Below are positions 1 to 5,568 of a DNA stretch of 6,078 nt, piece after piece. Position 1 is the first letter of the stretch. Every line of letters begins with the position of its first letter. Under the pieces are notes generated by a model. The model was not told the origin of the DNA and made no database searches. It saw nothing but the letters and a program-made list of their open reading frames with translations. The position numbers and the translations under genes were made by a program. This DNA is from SAR202 cluster bacterium (GTDB lineage: Bacteria > Chloroflexota > Dehalococcoidia > Lucifugimonadales > JASMAO01), in the NCBI GenBank assembly GCA_030754315.1, contig JASMAO010000016.1:1-6078 (forward strand), read 5' to 3'.

Positions 1-233
1 GCCTGAACAGTTGTGCGTAAGAGTGAGTACAATTCATGGTCTCTTAACATGGGCCCTTCACCCATAGCTGCAGCAACTTTGATCACAGATTTGCCTTTGA
101 CCAGACCGTTGTCTACCCACCACTTTGTCATTTCTGCCATTCGGCCATGGTCAATTTCAAAATCATCGTCCATGGGGGTGGGAACAGTTGCTATTGGTCC
201 TACTATCAATTTCCGAACGTCTTCTCGGTTCAT
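1..233 (-). CDS. DHDPS/N-acetylneuraminate lyase-family protein, N-terminal part (runs off left edge)
   Basis: The first 77 codons of a leftward gene are visible; the rest lies beyond base 1. The start is the ATG at 233-231, with AGGAG five bases upstream. The protein opens with GPIATVPTPMDDDFEID (residues 12-28), the typical first strand and Thr-Pro turn of the dihydrodipicolinate synthase (DHDPS) family of class I (Schiff-base) pyruvate-dependent aldolases. The family barrel normally has about 300 residues, with the catalytic Lys and Tyr in the part not seen. The pyruvate-binding loop, usually Gly-Thr-Thr-Gly-Glu, reads AAMGE here (residues 55-59), so both Thr are replaced. This argues against a true lysine-biosynthetic DapA and for a divergent catabolic lyase, for example on sugar acids. 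It is transcribed divergently from the mutarotase gene. The family call is fairly secure; the substrate is unknown. Confidence 0.8.
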   Translation of the reverse strand, partial: MNREDVRKLIVGPIATVPTPMDDDFEIDHGRMAEMTKWWVDNGLVKGKSVIKVAAAMGEGPMLRDHELYSLLRTTVQ

Positions 234-238
234 TTGAT

Positions 239-243
239 CTCCT
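239..243 (-). promoter_or_regulatory. Shine-Dalgarno site of the DHDPS-family gene
   Basis: On the minus strand AGGAG ends five bases before the ATG at 233. It supports this start and shows that the rightward open frame on the opposite strand (13-237) is not the real gene. Confidence 0.7.
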
Positions 244-373
244 ATAAATAGTTACGGGCTAGATGTTAACCAAACTCGTTGTACTTCACCGCTAAAACAA
301 GATTATGCTTGATTTAGGTGTTGTTTGCCACTAACTGTGTAGTTTACCGGAATGTCTCATGAAATGGTATGCA

Positions 374-385
374 AATTCTGGAATT
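374..385. repeat. Short perfect palindrome, possible operator
   Basis: AATTC and GAATT are perfect inverted copies separated by TG. The site lies near the middle of the divergent intergenic region, where a shared regulator could bind. Twelve bases of AT-rich symmetry can occur by chance and no second copy was noticed, so the regulatory role is a guess. Confidence 0.2.
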
Positions 386-636
386 ATCTCTTTTGAGCTT
401 TTCTCCGAAGGCGAACATCAGTTGGAAAGGGCCAGCTTTAGGCGAAACAGGTTGGAATATCTCTGCGTGAAGGTATTTATATCGGGTTATAGATTGTTGA
501 TGTGCAGCAGATTCATTAGATAGGCATTATGCTTTGCTTGAACCCCGATTGTTTTATGAAACGTCCGTTCGCTGACTAGCAGGTTAATATTCGCAATTGG
601 TTAGAAACCTTCTGTGATAAGTAATAATGGTTTGCA

Positions 637-645
637 GAGGAAGGA
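637..645 (+). promoter_or_regulatory. Shine-Dalgarno site deciding the mutarotase start
   Basis: A purine-rich GAGGAAGGA run ends ten bases before the ATG at 656. The in-frame GTG at 614 has no such site, so 656 is chosen as the start. The resulting protein also matches the usual length of the family. Confidence 0.6.
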
Positions 646-655
646 TAGAAAAGAA

Positions 656-976
656 ATGGAACGCGCTGGATTTGTTTTGAAGGTTCGTAAAGACAAGATT
701 ACTGAGTACAAAGAAAAACATGAAACCGTGTGGCCTGAAATGTTGGATGCGCTTCGTAGACGCGGATGGCGTAATTACTCGCTATTTTTGGCCGATGATG
801 GTCAGTTATTCGGTTATGTCGAGGCTGAAGAGAGTTTGGAGAAATCATTGGAGGGTATGGACACGGAGGAAATTAACATTAGATGGCAGGCTGAGTTTGC
901 ACCCTTCTTCGAGGCCTTTGCAGGACGTCCAGATGAGGCAATTTTTAAATTGGATCATTATTTTCATCTTGAATGA
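656..976 (+). CDS. L-rhamnose mutarotase-like protein (RhaM/RhaU family)
   Basis: This predicted cytosolic protein of 106 residues is close to the 104 of E. coli RhaM (YiiL). The family interconverts alpha and beta anomers of L-rhamnose and forms small ferredoxin-like dimers. Visible family signatures are Y18-x3-H22-x3-W26-P27-E28, which match the E. coli residues including the catalytic His22; an R-N-Y-S strand at 39-42; an R-W pair at 76-77; and a C-terminal YFHLE resembling the E. coli YLP ending. The ATG at 656 is preferred over the upstream GTG at 614 on ribosome site and length. The amidohydrolase follows on the same strand after 160 bases, so co-transcription is possible. No rhamnose isomerase, kinase or aldolase is seen nearby, so the true sugar may be another 6-deoxyhexose or a sugar derivative. 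The fold and family are secure. Confidence 0.9.
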   Translation: MERAGFVLKVRKDKITEYKEKHETVWPEMLDALRRRGWRNYSLFLADDGQLFGYVEAEESLEKSLEGMDTEEINIRWQAEFAPFFEAFAGRPDEAIFKLDHYFHLE

Positions 977-1077
977 CGGATTGAATGCGAACTCTGAGGC
1001 GGTATCATCCAACAGCATAAAAAAAGCAAGCTATAGTAAGCTGCACTCGTTTGCAAGTTTGCGTATAGATCCTTGTG

Positions 1078-1090
1078 GGAGCATGGCTCC
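1078..1090. repeat. Small inverted repeat between mutarotase and amidohydrolase genes
   Basis: GGAGC and GCTCC form a five-base-pair stem around ATG. It is too small and lacks a following T run, so it is not a convincing terminator. The rest of the 160-base gap (977-1136) holds AT-rich hexamers such as TATAGT at 1032 and TATAGA at 1064, without matching -35 boxes. Confidence 0.2.
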
Positions 1091-1125
1091 TTCACGGCTC
1101 TGCAGCGGCACAGACCATATTGCGC

Positions 1126-1129
1126 GGAG
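1126..1129 (+). promoter_or_regulatory. Shine-Dalgarno site of the amidohydrolase gene
   Basis: GGAG ends seven bases before the ATG at 1137, which supports that start. Confidence 0.6.
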
Positions 1130-1136
1130 AAAATAA

Positions 1137-2711
1137 ATGCTGGAACTCCTAATCAAAAATGGACTAGTAGTAGATGGAAGCGGTAGCCCGGGATTTCATG
1201 CGACAGTACTCGTTAAGGAACAAAAAGTTACCGTATATCGGGGGGACGTCTCACACCTAGAAGCTGAAAAAGTGATTGATGCGACTGGACACATTGTTTG
1301 TCCAGGATTCATTGACATTCATTCTCACGCTGGTTTGACTATACTTGGAGCCCCTCATCATGATCCCAAACTGCGGCAGGGTGTTACCACCGAGTTGGTT
1401 GGAATCGATGGTGTATCCCATGCTCCATTCAAAACACAGGAGGAACTACATAGGTACATTTGGTTGGATTCTGGATTCAATGGTTATCCTCCTATGCCAG
1501 CAGATTGGCTGACAGTAGAAGATTTGCTTGGAAAGTACAACAACCGCGTTGCAATCAATGTTGCACTAATTCTAGGCAACTCTCCAGTGCGTATCTGGAG
1601 TGTTGGCTGGGATGACCGACCTGCGACTGACGTCGAAATGGAGGATATGAAATCGGTGGTGCGAGAAGCGATGGAGGAGGGTGCGTGGGGTTTGTCCAGT
1701 GGGTTAGATTATCCTCCTGGCGCGTTTGCTAACACTGATGAACTTGTTGCCCTGTCGGAATCGGCTGCCCGCTTAGGAGGTTTTTACCACACTCATACAA
1801 GAGGCACTTTACGGTCTAAAGGGCATCTTGCGCCATTCAGAGAAGCTATCGAAATAGGGAGACGGAGTGGTAGTCCAGTGCATCTCACTCACTACAGACA
1901 GAGTGCACAGGGCGCAGGAAGCCATCTCGATTATCTCAACCTGGTGGAGGATGCCAGGGATGCCGGAATGGATGTAACCTTCGATTGCTACACGTATCCA
2001 TATTCCTCCAGCAGCCTTACCATGCTCCTGCCTCATTGGACCAAAGATGGAGGCCCTGAGCGCCTAATGGCCGCCCTGACAGACGATAATGACAGAGTCA
2101 GAATGGCACGGGAGATAGATAGAGAAAGCCTTCGGGATGTCTGGTTGACGAATTTCAAACAGTCTCAGAATCACAAATACGATGGTCGCAGGCTAATAGA
2201 TGTTGCGGAGTTACGTGGAGAAGACCCGGTGGAAACACTCTTCGAGTTGATGGTCGAGGAAAATCTAGGGGTTAATATGGTAGGGCTCGGTACCAATCCG
2301 CATACTCTGTCGGCATTCGTGGCCCACCCGTACGGAATGATTGCAAGTGACGCTATACTGCTGGGTGAGTACCCCAGTCCCAGGAGTTACGGTTGCTTTC
2401 CGATTGTGCTGTCTGAGTTCGTACGGGCAGAAAAGCACCTGCGAATTCCAGAAGCTATCAGGAAGATGACATCTTTTCCGGCGCAGCGTATGGGTCTTCC
2501 AGACAGGGGCTTGTTGAAGGACGGTTTCATGGCTGACATTGTGGTTTTTAACCCTGATACGGTCAAGGCACCTGCTACCCGAGAGGATCCTAAGCAATAC
2601 TCTGTAGGTATCGAATACGTGATCGTAAACGGGCAAGTGGCAATAGACCGAGGTAGTAACACTGGCGTTCTTGCAGGCAGGGCCCTGCGCCGAGGACGTG
2701 CGTCTACTTGA
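1137..2711 (+). CDS. N-acyl-D-amino-acid deacylase-like amidohydrolase
   Basis: This 524-residue member of the amidohydrolase superfamily is closest in layout to D-aminoacylase and N-acyl-D-Glu/D-Asp deacylases, which hydrolyse N-acyl-D-amino acids with a metal in a TIM barrel. A small N-terminal beta domain (1-55) leads to PGFIDIHSHAG (56-66), with the HxH metal ligands H62 and H64. GVTTELVGIDG follows (82-92), then YHTHTR with H220, HLTHYR with H252, and ASD with D405. The family signature SPRSYGCFP is at 414-422. The C-terminal beta strands close with RMGLPDRGLLKDG and ADIVVFNP (451-473). The position of the metal-binding Cys in Alcaligenes D-aminoacylase is Asp91 here. No signal peptide is present. 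It sits downstream of the mutarotase and converges with the hydrolase gene at 2847. Superfamily membership is very secure; the substrate (N-acyl-D-amino acid, or a cyclic amide or lactone) is not. Confidence 0.88.
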   Translation: MLELLIKNGLVVDGSGSPGFHATVLVKEQKVTVYRGDVSHLEAEKVIDATGHIVCPGFIDIHSHAGLTILGAPHHDPKLRQGVTTELVGIDGVSHAPFKTQEELHRYIWLDSGFNGYPPMPADWLTVEDLLGKYNNRVAINVALILGNSPVRIWSVGWDDRPATDVEMEDMKSVVREAMEEGAWGLSSGLDYPPGAFANTDELVALSESAARLGGFYHTHTRGTLRSKGHLAPFREAIEIGRRSGSPVHLTHYRQSAQGAGSHLDYLNLVEDARDAGMDVTFDCYTYPYSSSSLTMLLPHWTKDGGPERLMAALTDDNDRVRMAREIDRESLRDVWLTNFKQSQNHKYDGRRLIDVAELRGEDPVETLFELMVEENLGVNMVGLGTNPHTLSAFVAHPYGMIASDAILLGEYPSPRSYGCFPIVLSEFVRAEKHLRIPEAIRKMTSFPAQRMGLPDRGLLKDGFMADIVVFNPDTVKAPATREDPKQYSVGIEYVIVNGQVAIDRGSNTGVLAGRALRRGRAST

Positions 2712-2748
2712 GACTCTGTAGGGACAGAAACCACGGCCTTTTGTGATG

Positions 2749-2779
2749 TCCTGAAACTAGTGAGCCTTGGATTTCAGGA
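2749..2779. repeat. Inverted repeat in the convergent gap
   Basis: TCCTGAAA (2749-2756) and TTTCAGGA (2772-2779) are perfect eight-base inverted copies with a 15-base loop, between the converging amidohydrolase and CocE-like genes. Neither strand has a T run after the stem, so it does not qualify as a standard rho-independent terminator, although the position suits a transcript end. An overlapping alternative pairing (GGACA 2722-2726 with TGTCC 2747-2751) is possible. Nothing else was seen in the 135-base gap (2712-2846). Confidence 0.35.
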
Positions 2780-2846
2780 GAACCATAACGAAATGTATTC
2801 CAAAGTTGGTTCAGTGATCAATCGCTGATACGAAAGTAGAAAACCA

Positions 2847-4526
2847 TTACTTTTCTGGAACCATAGGAAGGATGATGTGTGACGGATATTCTGAGGAGTG
2901 GTATACGGTCTGAGATGCCTGTCTCATTTCCGCGTCCTTTCCTGTGGCGTTACCTGTATTCAGATTGCGGTCGAATCTAGGGAAATTTGACGATGAGATT
3001 TCGATGCGGATCGAGTGGCCCTTTTTGAAAAGATTTCCGGTCACTCCTACATCGATCTCGTAGCGATAAATCTTATTTGGAGACAGCAACGTGGGATTGG
3101 TACGACTGTCTCGATAGCGGGCCCTTAAAATTCCGTCGGTAAGGTTCATTGCGTAGCCACTAGCCGAGACGTCCACCAGCTTCGCAGTCCAGTCTGTATC
3201 AGGCCCGTCTGTGGATGCATAAAGGACCACCTTGATGGGCCCGGTTACCTCTATGTCTTTGTCGAGAGGTTCCGAACTGTATACCAGTACGTCAGAGCGT
3301 ACTTCGACTGAGCGCTGATCGTAAGGACCCCATGGGACTATGTGTGGAGAACAACAGTTTGCTCCTCCCATCGTTTGTACTGGGAAACAGGGGTCGTATA
3401 TGAAGTGGTCTGCAGGCTCGTTTCCAGGATCTTCCCTCGCTAGATAACCATTGCCTCTGACGCTATTGGCATTGCCATTGGAGTGCAGGTGCCACTTCTG
3501 CCAGTCTGTCCTGGCCAGTGGCCATTCGTTCTCGTCTCGCCAAAGGTTGGCTCCCATGATGAACAATCGCAGAGGAGGCTCGTCTAAGATTCCATTCTGT
3601 TCGCCTTTCAGCCAGTAGTCAAACCAGCGCATCTCCATTCCGTCTAGGTTGACCACCGAAGTGTCCCCAAAGTCAATGTCTCCGGTCTTAGGAGATGTGC
3701 TTAGAGCGTGCGGCCATGGTCCGACTATTAGCTTACTCTGACGCGCTGCTTCGTTACGGCCTCCCTCAGTCAGGCCGTTGAAATTCGTGAAGGTGTCTTT
3801 AGCATAGAGGTCGAACCAGCCACCCATATTAAAGGCCGGTGCGGCGATTTCCCCCCATCTGCCTTCGATGTCTATTGCTTTCCAATAGTCGTCGTAGGTT
3901 GGGTGTTCGATCCAATCGTTCCAGAAGTCGAGGTCACGACCCGTCTCCAGACTCATATCAGTCAGGGGTAGGGTTCGGAACGTTTCTGTCCAGTTGTGGT
4001 ATTCGATGGTTTGGGCTGTCCTGCCGTTCGTCCGCATTCCCCAGGACAGGGCAACGTTGAGTTGGAGGGCCCCGCCAGGGTAGATCAATCCGCCGAAGAA
4101 ATCACCGCAGATGACCCTTGGAACCATACAGGTCAGGTATCTGCTTCGGTAAGGGGCGCTCTGCCATTGGACAAGTCCACCATACGAAGCGCCTGACATA
4201 CCGATTTTCCCGGTACTCCACTCCTGTTTCCCTATCCACTCCTGGGTGTCGAAGCCGTCCCTGCCGTCATCGCGAAATGGGTAGTGATAGCCGTCCGAGT
4301 CCCAACGTCCCCGCGTGTCTTGGGCGACGCATACGTAACCATGATTGGCTAGAGTTCTTGCTTTCTCAACCGTGTCGTCTCCATTGTTACTGTAAGGAGT
4401 CCTCATCAGCACCGTTGGGAACTTGCCGTTTCCTTTTGGAAGGTAGATGTCTGCGGAGAGATTGACCCTGTCCCGCATAGGTATCTTCACGTTGAGACGC
4501 ATCTCTATATCGTAGTTTTCTTTCAT
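2847..4526 (-). CDS. CocE/NonD family serine hydrolase (X-Pro dipeptidyl-peptidase S15-like)
   Basis: This 559-residue alpha/beta hydrolase has a full-length CocE/NonD architecture. The family includes cocaine esterase and alpha-amino-acid ester or amide hydrolases. IPMRDRVNLSADIYLP (15-30) is the usual opening. The RTPY turn puts Y45 where CocE has its oxyanion Tyr44. The nucleophile elbow GASYGG carries Ser114. GGWFD (235-239) supplies the likely acid Asp239, and GPWPH (269-273) the likely His273, in the same order as CocE Ser117, Asp259 and His287. A C-terminal jelly-roll domain (about 320-555) shows the family's SDVLVYSS (411-418), DTDWTAKLVDV (443-453) and GHSIRIEISSSNFPRFDRN (503-521). 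There is no signal peptide, so it is probably cytosolic. AGAGGA precedes the ATG at 4526. It is the last gene of a leftward series after two VOC genes, 80 bases downstream of the nearer one. The substrate, an ester or amide, is unknown. Confidence 0.92.
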   Translation of the reverse strand: MKENYDIEMRLNVKIPMRDRVNLSADIYLPKGNGKFPTVLMRTPYSNNGDDTVEKARTLANHGYVCVAQDTRGRWDSDGYHYPFRDDGRDGFDTQEWIGKQEWSTGKIGMSGASYGGLVQWQSAPYRSRYLTCMVPRVICGDFFGGLIYPGGALQLNVALSWGMRTNGRTAQTIEYHNWTETFRTLPLTDMSLETGRDLDFWNDWIEHPTYDDYWKAIDIEGRWGEIAAPAFNMGGWFDLYAKDTFTNFNGLTEGGRNEAARQSKLIVGPWPHALSTSPKTGDIDFGDTSVVNLDGMEMRWFDYWLKGEQNGILDEPPLRLFIMGANLWRDENEWPLARTDWQKWHLHSNGNANSVRGNGYLAREDPGNEPADHFIYDPCFPVQTMGGANCCSPHIVPWGPYDQRSVEVRSDVLVYSSEPLDKDIEVTGPIKVVLYASTDGPDTDWTAKLVDVSASGYAMNLTDGILRARYRDSRTNPTLLSPNKIYRYEIDVGVTGNLFKKGHSIRIEISSSNFPRFDRNLNTGNATGKDAEMRQASQTVYHSSEYPSHIILPMVPEK

Positions 4527-4531
4527 GACAA

Positions 4532-4537
4532 TCCTCT
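4532..4537 (-). promoter_or_regulatory. Shine-Dalgarno site of the CocE-like gene
   Basis: On the minus strand AGAGGA ends five bases before the ATG at 4526, which supports the start. The rest of the 80-base gap to the VOC gene shows no promoter or terminator, consistent with co-transcription. Confidence 0.65.
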
Positions 4538-4606
4538 GGCTCTTTGATGAGCCTCCAATTCCAACGCTTCAGGATTAGTTGACTGTTCATAGGGGTAGGA
4601 GTATCT

Positions 4607-5515
4607 CTAGATTCGCTCAGCTATCTCTATTGGAAGTCCGTCGCCGACATCAAGTGAGATGGATCGAATGGGAACGCCAAGAGCTAGGTCGCGTTCAATG
4701 GGCGGAACGGGGTGTTCTATCTTTTTGGCTAGTGCGTCTACGTCATCAGACCATAGTCCCAGTGAACCAACTACGCCTTTGCCTAGGCGGTCTCCATTGT
4801 TGCCGTCTTTGGTAGCAAGCAGTTCGATATCGCAGAGTCCTGCGACAAATACGTAACCTTCGTGGGTTCCGTTATCTGAGTGGTCAATGACAGGCATGTC
4901 GAACATGCCACCATACATTTCCTTCCCCTTGTCAATATTTGGACACAACATGTTGATGTGGTCAAATCCCTTGATCACCGCACCCGTCGCGAGGTTCGCA
5001 CTTTTTTGCTTCTCCCGGCGTCTATCTTGTTTATCGTGTCGTGGATCCACGATCTCTGAAAGCTGGATCGTGTATCCGTTCGGGTCAGCAAACTCCAGGA
5101 GAGATCTTTGTAAGTAGGAGTGGTTCATAGGCTGTACACTGGGGCCCTCTTTGGTACCTGGGAATCTGTTAAAAGCCAAGAAATCTTTCAAATGGGAATA
5201 GGCATGAAAATTGCCATCTACAAAAAAGGACCAGTGCCCAACGGATCCCCATGCCTCTAAGATGCGCTCACCTTTTGGCGAAATCTGAGTAGGCGCTGCC
5301 AGATCTTCCTGAAGGATCAAGAAAGAGTCTCCGACCTGCAGGGCGGCTTGCCGGTTCACACTTTCCGCGGACTCAGCAGAGTCCCATTCACCTTTTTCGT
5401 TCAATACGGATGAAGTGTCCTGAACCTCCGTTAGGCCTAGCTGTGTTCCATATACTTCTCTGCATTCGTTGAAACTACGTGTTCGCATCTCTATGTAAGC
5501 TATACCTGTGATCAA
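4607..5515 (-). CDS. Double-domain VOC (glyoxalase/extradiol dioxygenase-fold) protein, TTG start
   Basis: This 302-residue protein has two vicinal-oxygen-chelate (VOC) domains, about 1-155 and 182-302, joined by a charged linker (156-181, with RRR and several Lys). Domain 1 shows VYGTQLGL (21-28), VGHWSFFVD (92-100) and ADPNGYTIQLSE (143-154). Domain 2 shows FDHINM (184-189), MYGGMF, LCDIELL and GLPIEIAE (293-300). Compared with E. coli glyoxalase I (H5, E56, H74, E122), domain 1 reads Y7, I67, H94, Q151 and domain 2 reads H186, E231, S251, E297. Each domain alone is incomplete, but they complement each other. The chosen start is TTG at 5515, seven bases after a strong AGGGGGAG; the next Met, residue 10, would remove the first strand. 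Possible roles are ring-cleavage dioxygenase, isomerase, or glyoxalase-like lyase. The gene lies between a paralogue and the CocE-like hydrolase. The family is secure, the reaction open. Confidence 0.87.
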   Translation of the reverse strand: MITGIAYIEMRTRSFNECREVYGTQLGLTEVQDTSSVLNEKGEWDSAESAESVNRQAALQVGDSFLILQEDLAAPTQISPKGERILEAWGSVGHWSFFVDGNFHAYSHLKDFLAFNRFPGTKEGPSVQPMNHSYLQRSLLEFADPNGYTIQLSEIVDPRHDKQDRRREKQKSANLATGAVIKGFDHINMLCPNIDKGKEMYGGMFDMPVIDHSDNGTHEGYVFVAGLCDIELLATKDGNNGDRLGKGVVGSLGLWSDDVDALAKKIEHPVPPIERDLALGVPIRSISLDVGDGLPIEIAERI

Positions 5516-5522
5516 TTGGATT

Positions 5523-5530
5523 CTCCCCCT
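5523..5530 (-). promoter_or_regulatory. Strong Shine-Dalgarno site deciding a TTG start
   Basis: On the minus strand AGGGGGAG ends seven bases before TTG at 5515. No ATG lies between it and the coding region, and the first VOC strand begins immediately after the TTG, so the rare start codon is well supported. Confidence 0.7.
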
Positions 5531-5568
5531 CGGTGACCTTTTACTCGTCCTGAATCGTTACTAGAAAA

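Larger units (their letters stand above)
234..655. other. Divergent intergenic region with no convincing gene
   Basis: About 420 bases separate the start codons of the leftward aldolase-family gene and the rightward mutarotase gene, so both promoters should lie here. Only weak candidates are visible. CATAAT on the minus strand (302-307) is a possible -10 for the leftward gene. On the plus strand, TTGCTT (534-539) and TATGAA (555-560) are separated by only 15 bases, so that pair is poor. A 12-base palindrome, AATTC-TG-GAATT, lies at 374-385 and could be a regulator site or chance. The only open frame with a possible start, 359-523 (54 codons), resembles nothing recognisable and has a poor ribosome site. 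Confidence 0.5.

Noticed and set aside
13..237. Rightward open frame of 74 codons at the left edge
   Set aside because: It is antisense to the DHDPS-family gene, which has a good ribosome site and clear family motifs.
359..523. 54-codon frame in the divergent intergenic region
   Set aside because: Only a weak GGA lies upstream, composition is unremarkable and no family is recognisable. A chance frame is more likely.
614..655. GTG at 614 as the mutarotase start
   Set aside because: It lacks a ribosome site and would add 14 residues not found in the family. ATG 656 has a purine-rich site and gives the Y18/H22 numbering of E. coli RhaM.
720..1136. Rightward 138-codon frame abutting the amidohydrolase start
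   Set aside because: Its first half overlaps the mutarotase in another frame, it has no recognisable motif, and it merely continues into the gap.
1809..2734. Leftward frames antisense to the amidohydrolase (1809-2036, 2265-2636, 2387-2734)
   Set aside because: They are shadows of a strongly supported gene and show no domain signatures of their own.
2712..2846. Rho-independent terminator in the convergent gap
   Set aside because: The stem is AT/GC mixed with a 15-base loop and no T run on either strand.
4607..5515. Calling the double-VOC protein a classical catechol 2,3-dioxygenase
   Set aside because: The extradiol His/His/Glu set within one domain is absent: domain 2 has Ser251 at the second His position, and domain 1 lacks the first His and the Glu.
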